Of a DNA stretch of 5,752 bases, positions 5,532 to 5,752 are shown one piece after another. The position numbers and the translations under genes are program-made. The notes beneath the pieces were generated by a model, which searched no databases, was not told the origin of the DNA, and was given only the letters and a program-made list of their open reading frames with translations. Origin of the DNA: Pseudomonadota bacterium (lineage in GTDB: Bacteria; Pseudomonadota; Alphaproteobacteria; Rhodospirillales; UBA2165); contig JAQCKY010000183.1 of NCBI GenBank assembly GCA_027592155.1, forward strand, positions 1-5,752. Direction: 5' to 3'. Numbering within the stretch: the stretch's first letter is position 1; each line of letters opens with the position of its first letter.

Positions 5532-5752
5532 ATTTCCCGGGGAGTGCCTAACCGGCCCGATGGTGACGGGGGCGAGATTGCATTCACCGTCTCATCCAAA
5601 CAATCCATGGCCGAACGGAGAGGGAGAGACATCTGACCAGAGCGCTGATGACCATGGGCAAGTGTCAATAAGACTAAGTTTTGGAAAAGCAGGGGCTAGT
5701 GGTTACCATTTAACGGAAGAGTCCGATTTGGGATTCCCATTTTTGTATGGCT
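5532..5752. other. Right flank without a recognisable gene
   Basis: Only very short frames are present on either strand. There is a purine-rich, Shine-Dalgarno-like run (about 5617-5628, GGAGAGGGAGAG). It is followed by a frame reading RALMTMGKCQ and then a TAA, which faintly recalls the start of a ferredoxin-like subunit but is immediately closed. A possible 8-bp hairpin (5559-5566 with 5584-5591, one G-U pair, 17-nt loop) lies after the oxidoreductase stop, but no T-run follows it. No clear terminator, promoter or RNA gene is identified. The next gene presumably lies beyond the window. Confidence 0.45.

Noticed and set aside
5559..5591. GATGGTGA/TCACCGTC inverted repeat as the oxidoreductase terminator
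   Set aside because: The 17-nt loop, one G-U pair and absence of a following T-run make it a poor intrinsic terminator. It is mentioned only as a possible hairpin.
5727..5744. TGGG-ATT-CCCA hairpin followed by TTTTT as a terminator
   Set aside because: The stem is only four base pairs with a 3-nt loop, too weak to call a terminator, and no gene end lies just upstream.

Overview
This looks like chromosomal DNA of a Gram-negative, moderately GC-rich bacterium, most plausibly an alphaproteobacterium. That placement is an inference from protein style: a hybrid-kinase-like HisKA region, a LOV-type PAS protein, and a LysR regulator facing a molybdoenzyme. No RNA gene or other phylogenetic marker is present to confirm it. 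No tRNA, rRNA, CRISPR array, insertion sequence or transposase was recognised.

Left part (1-1970): a minus-strand gene for an exported protein runs off the left edge, and only its Sec signal peptide and first mature residues are visible. Facing away from it is a small plus-strand reading frame for a possible 35-residue membrane peptide. Next comes a sensor histidine kinase with two membrane helices and an intact HisKA phosphoacceptor motif. Its frame is broken by one missing base near 1140, and it ends inside the ATP-binding domain, so it is probably a pseudogene. A stand-alone PAS protein with its own ribosome binding site follows. It closely resembles LOV photoreceptor domains but has proline where the photoactive cysteine should be. 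A perfect 10-bp stem terminator at 1992-2020 closes this block.

Right part (2142-5531): a LysR-type regulator on the minus strand and a large molybdopterin oxidoreductase on the plus strand diverge from a 126-bp intergenic region, the classic arrangement of a LysR regulator and its target. The 746-residue enzyme has the full family fold and no export signal, so it is predicted to be cytoplasmic. Its N-terminal iron-sulfur motif lacks the third cysteine (Gly30), and the usual lysine after the fourth cysteine is methionine (Met64). Each difference is one base away from the usual codon. This raises the question of whether the enzyme has a normal [4Fe-4S] electron relay or has diverged, as non-redox members of the superfamily have.

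Right flank (5532-5752): no convincing gene was seen. The iron-sulfur electron-transfer subunit that often accompanies such enzymes is absent from the visible flank, apart from a very weak possible vestige around 5630-5670.

The best leads are the altered iron-sulfur site in a LysR-controlled molybdoenzyme of unknown substrate, and the cysteine-less LOV-like protein beside a decayed kinase.
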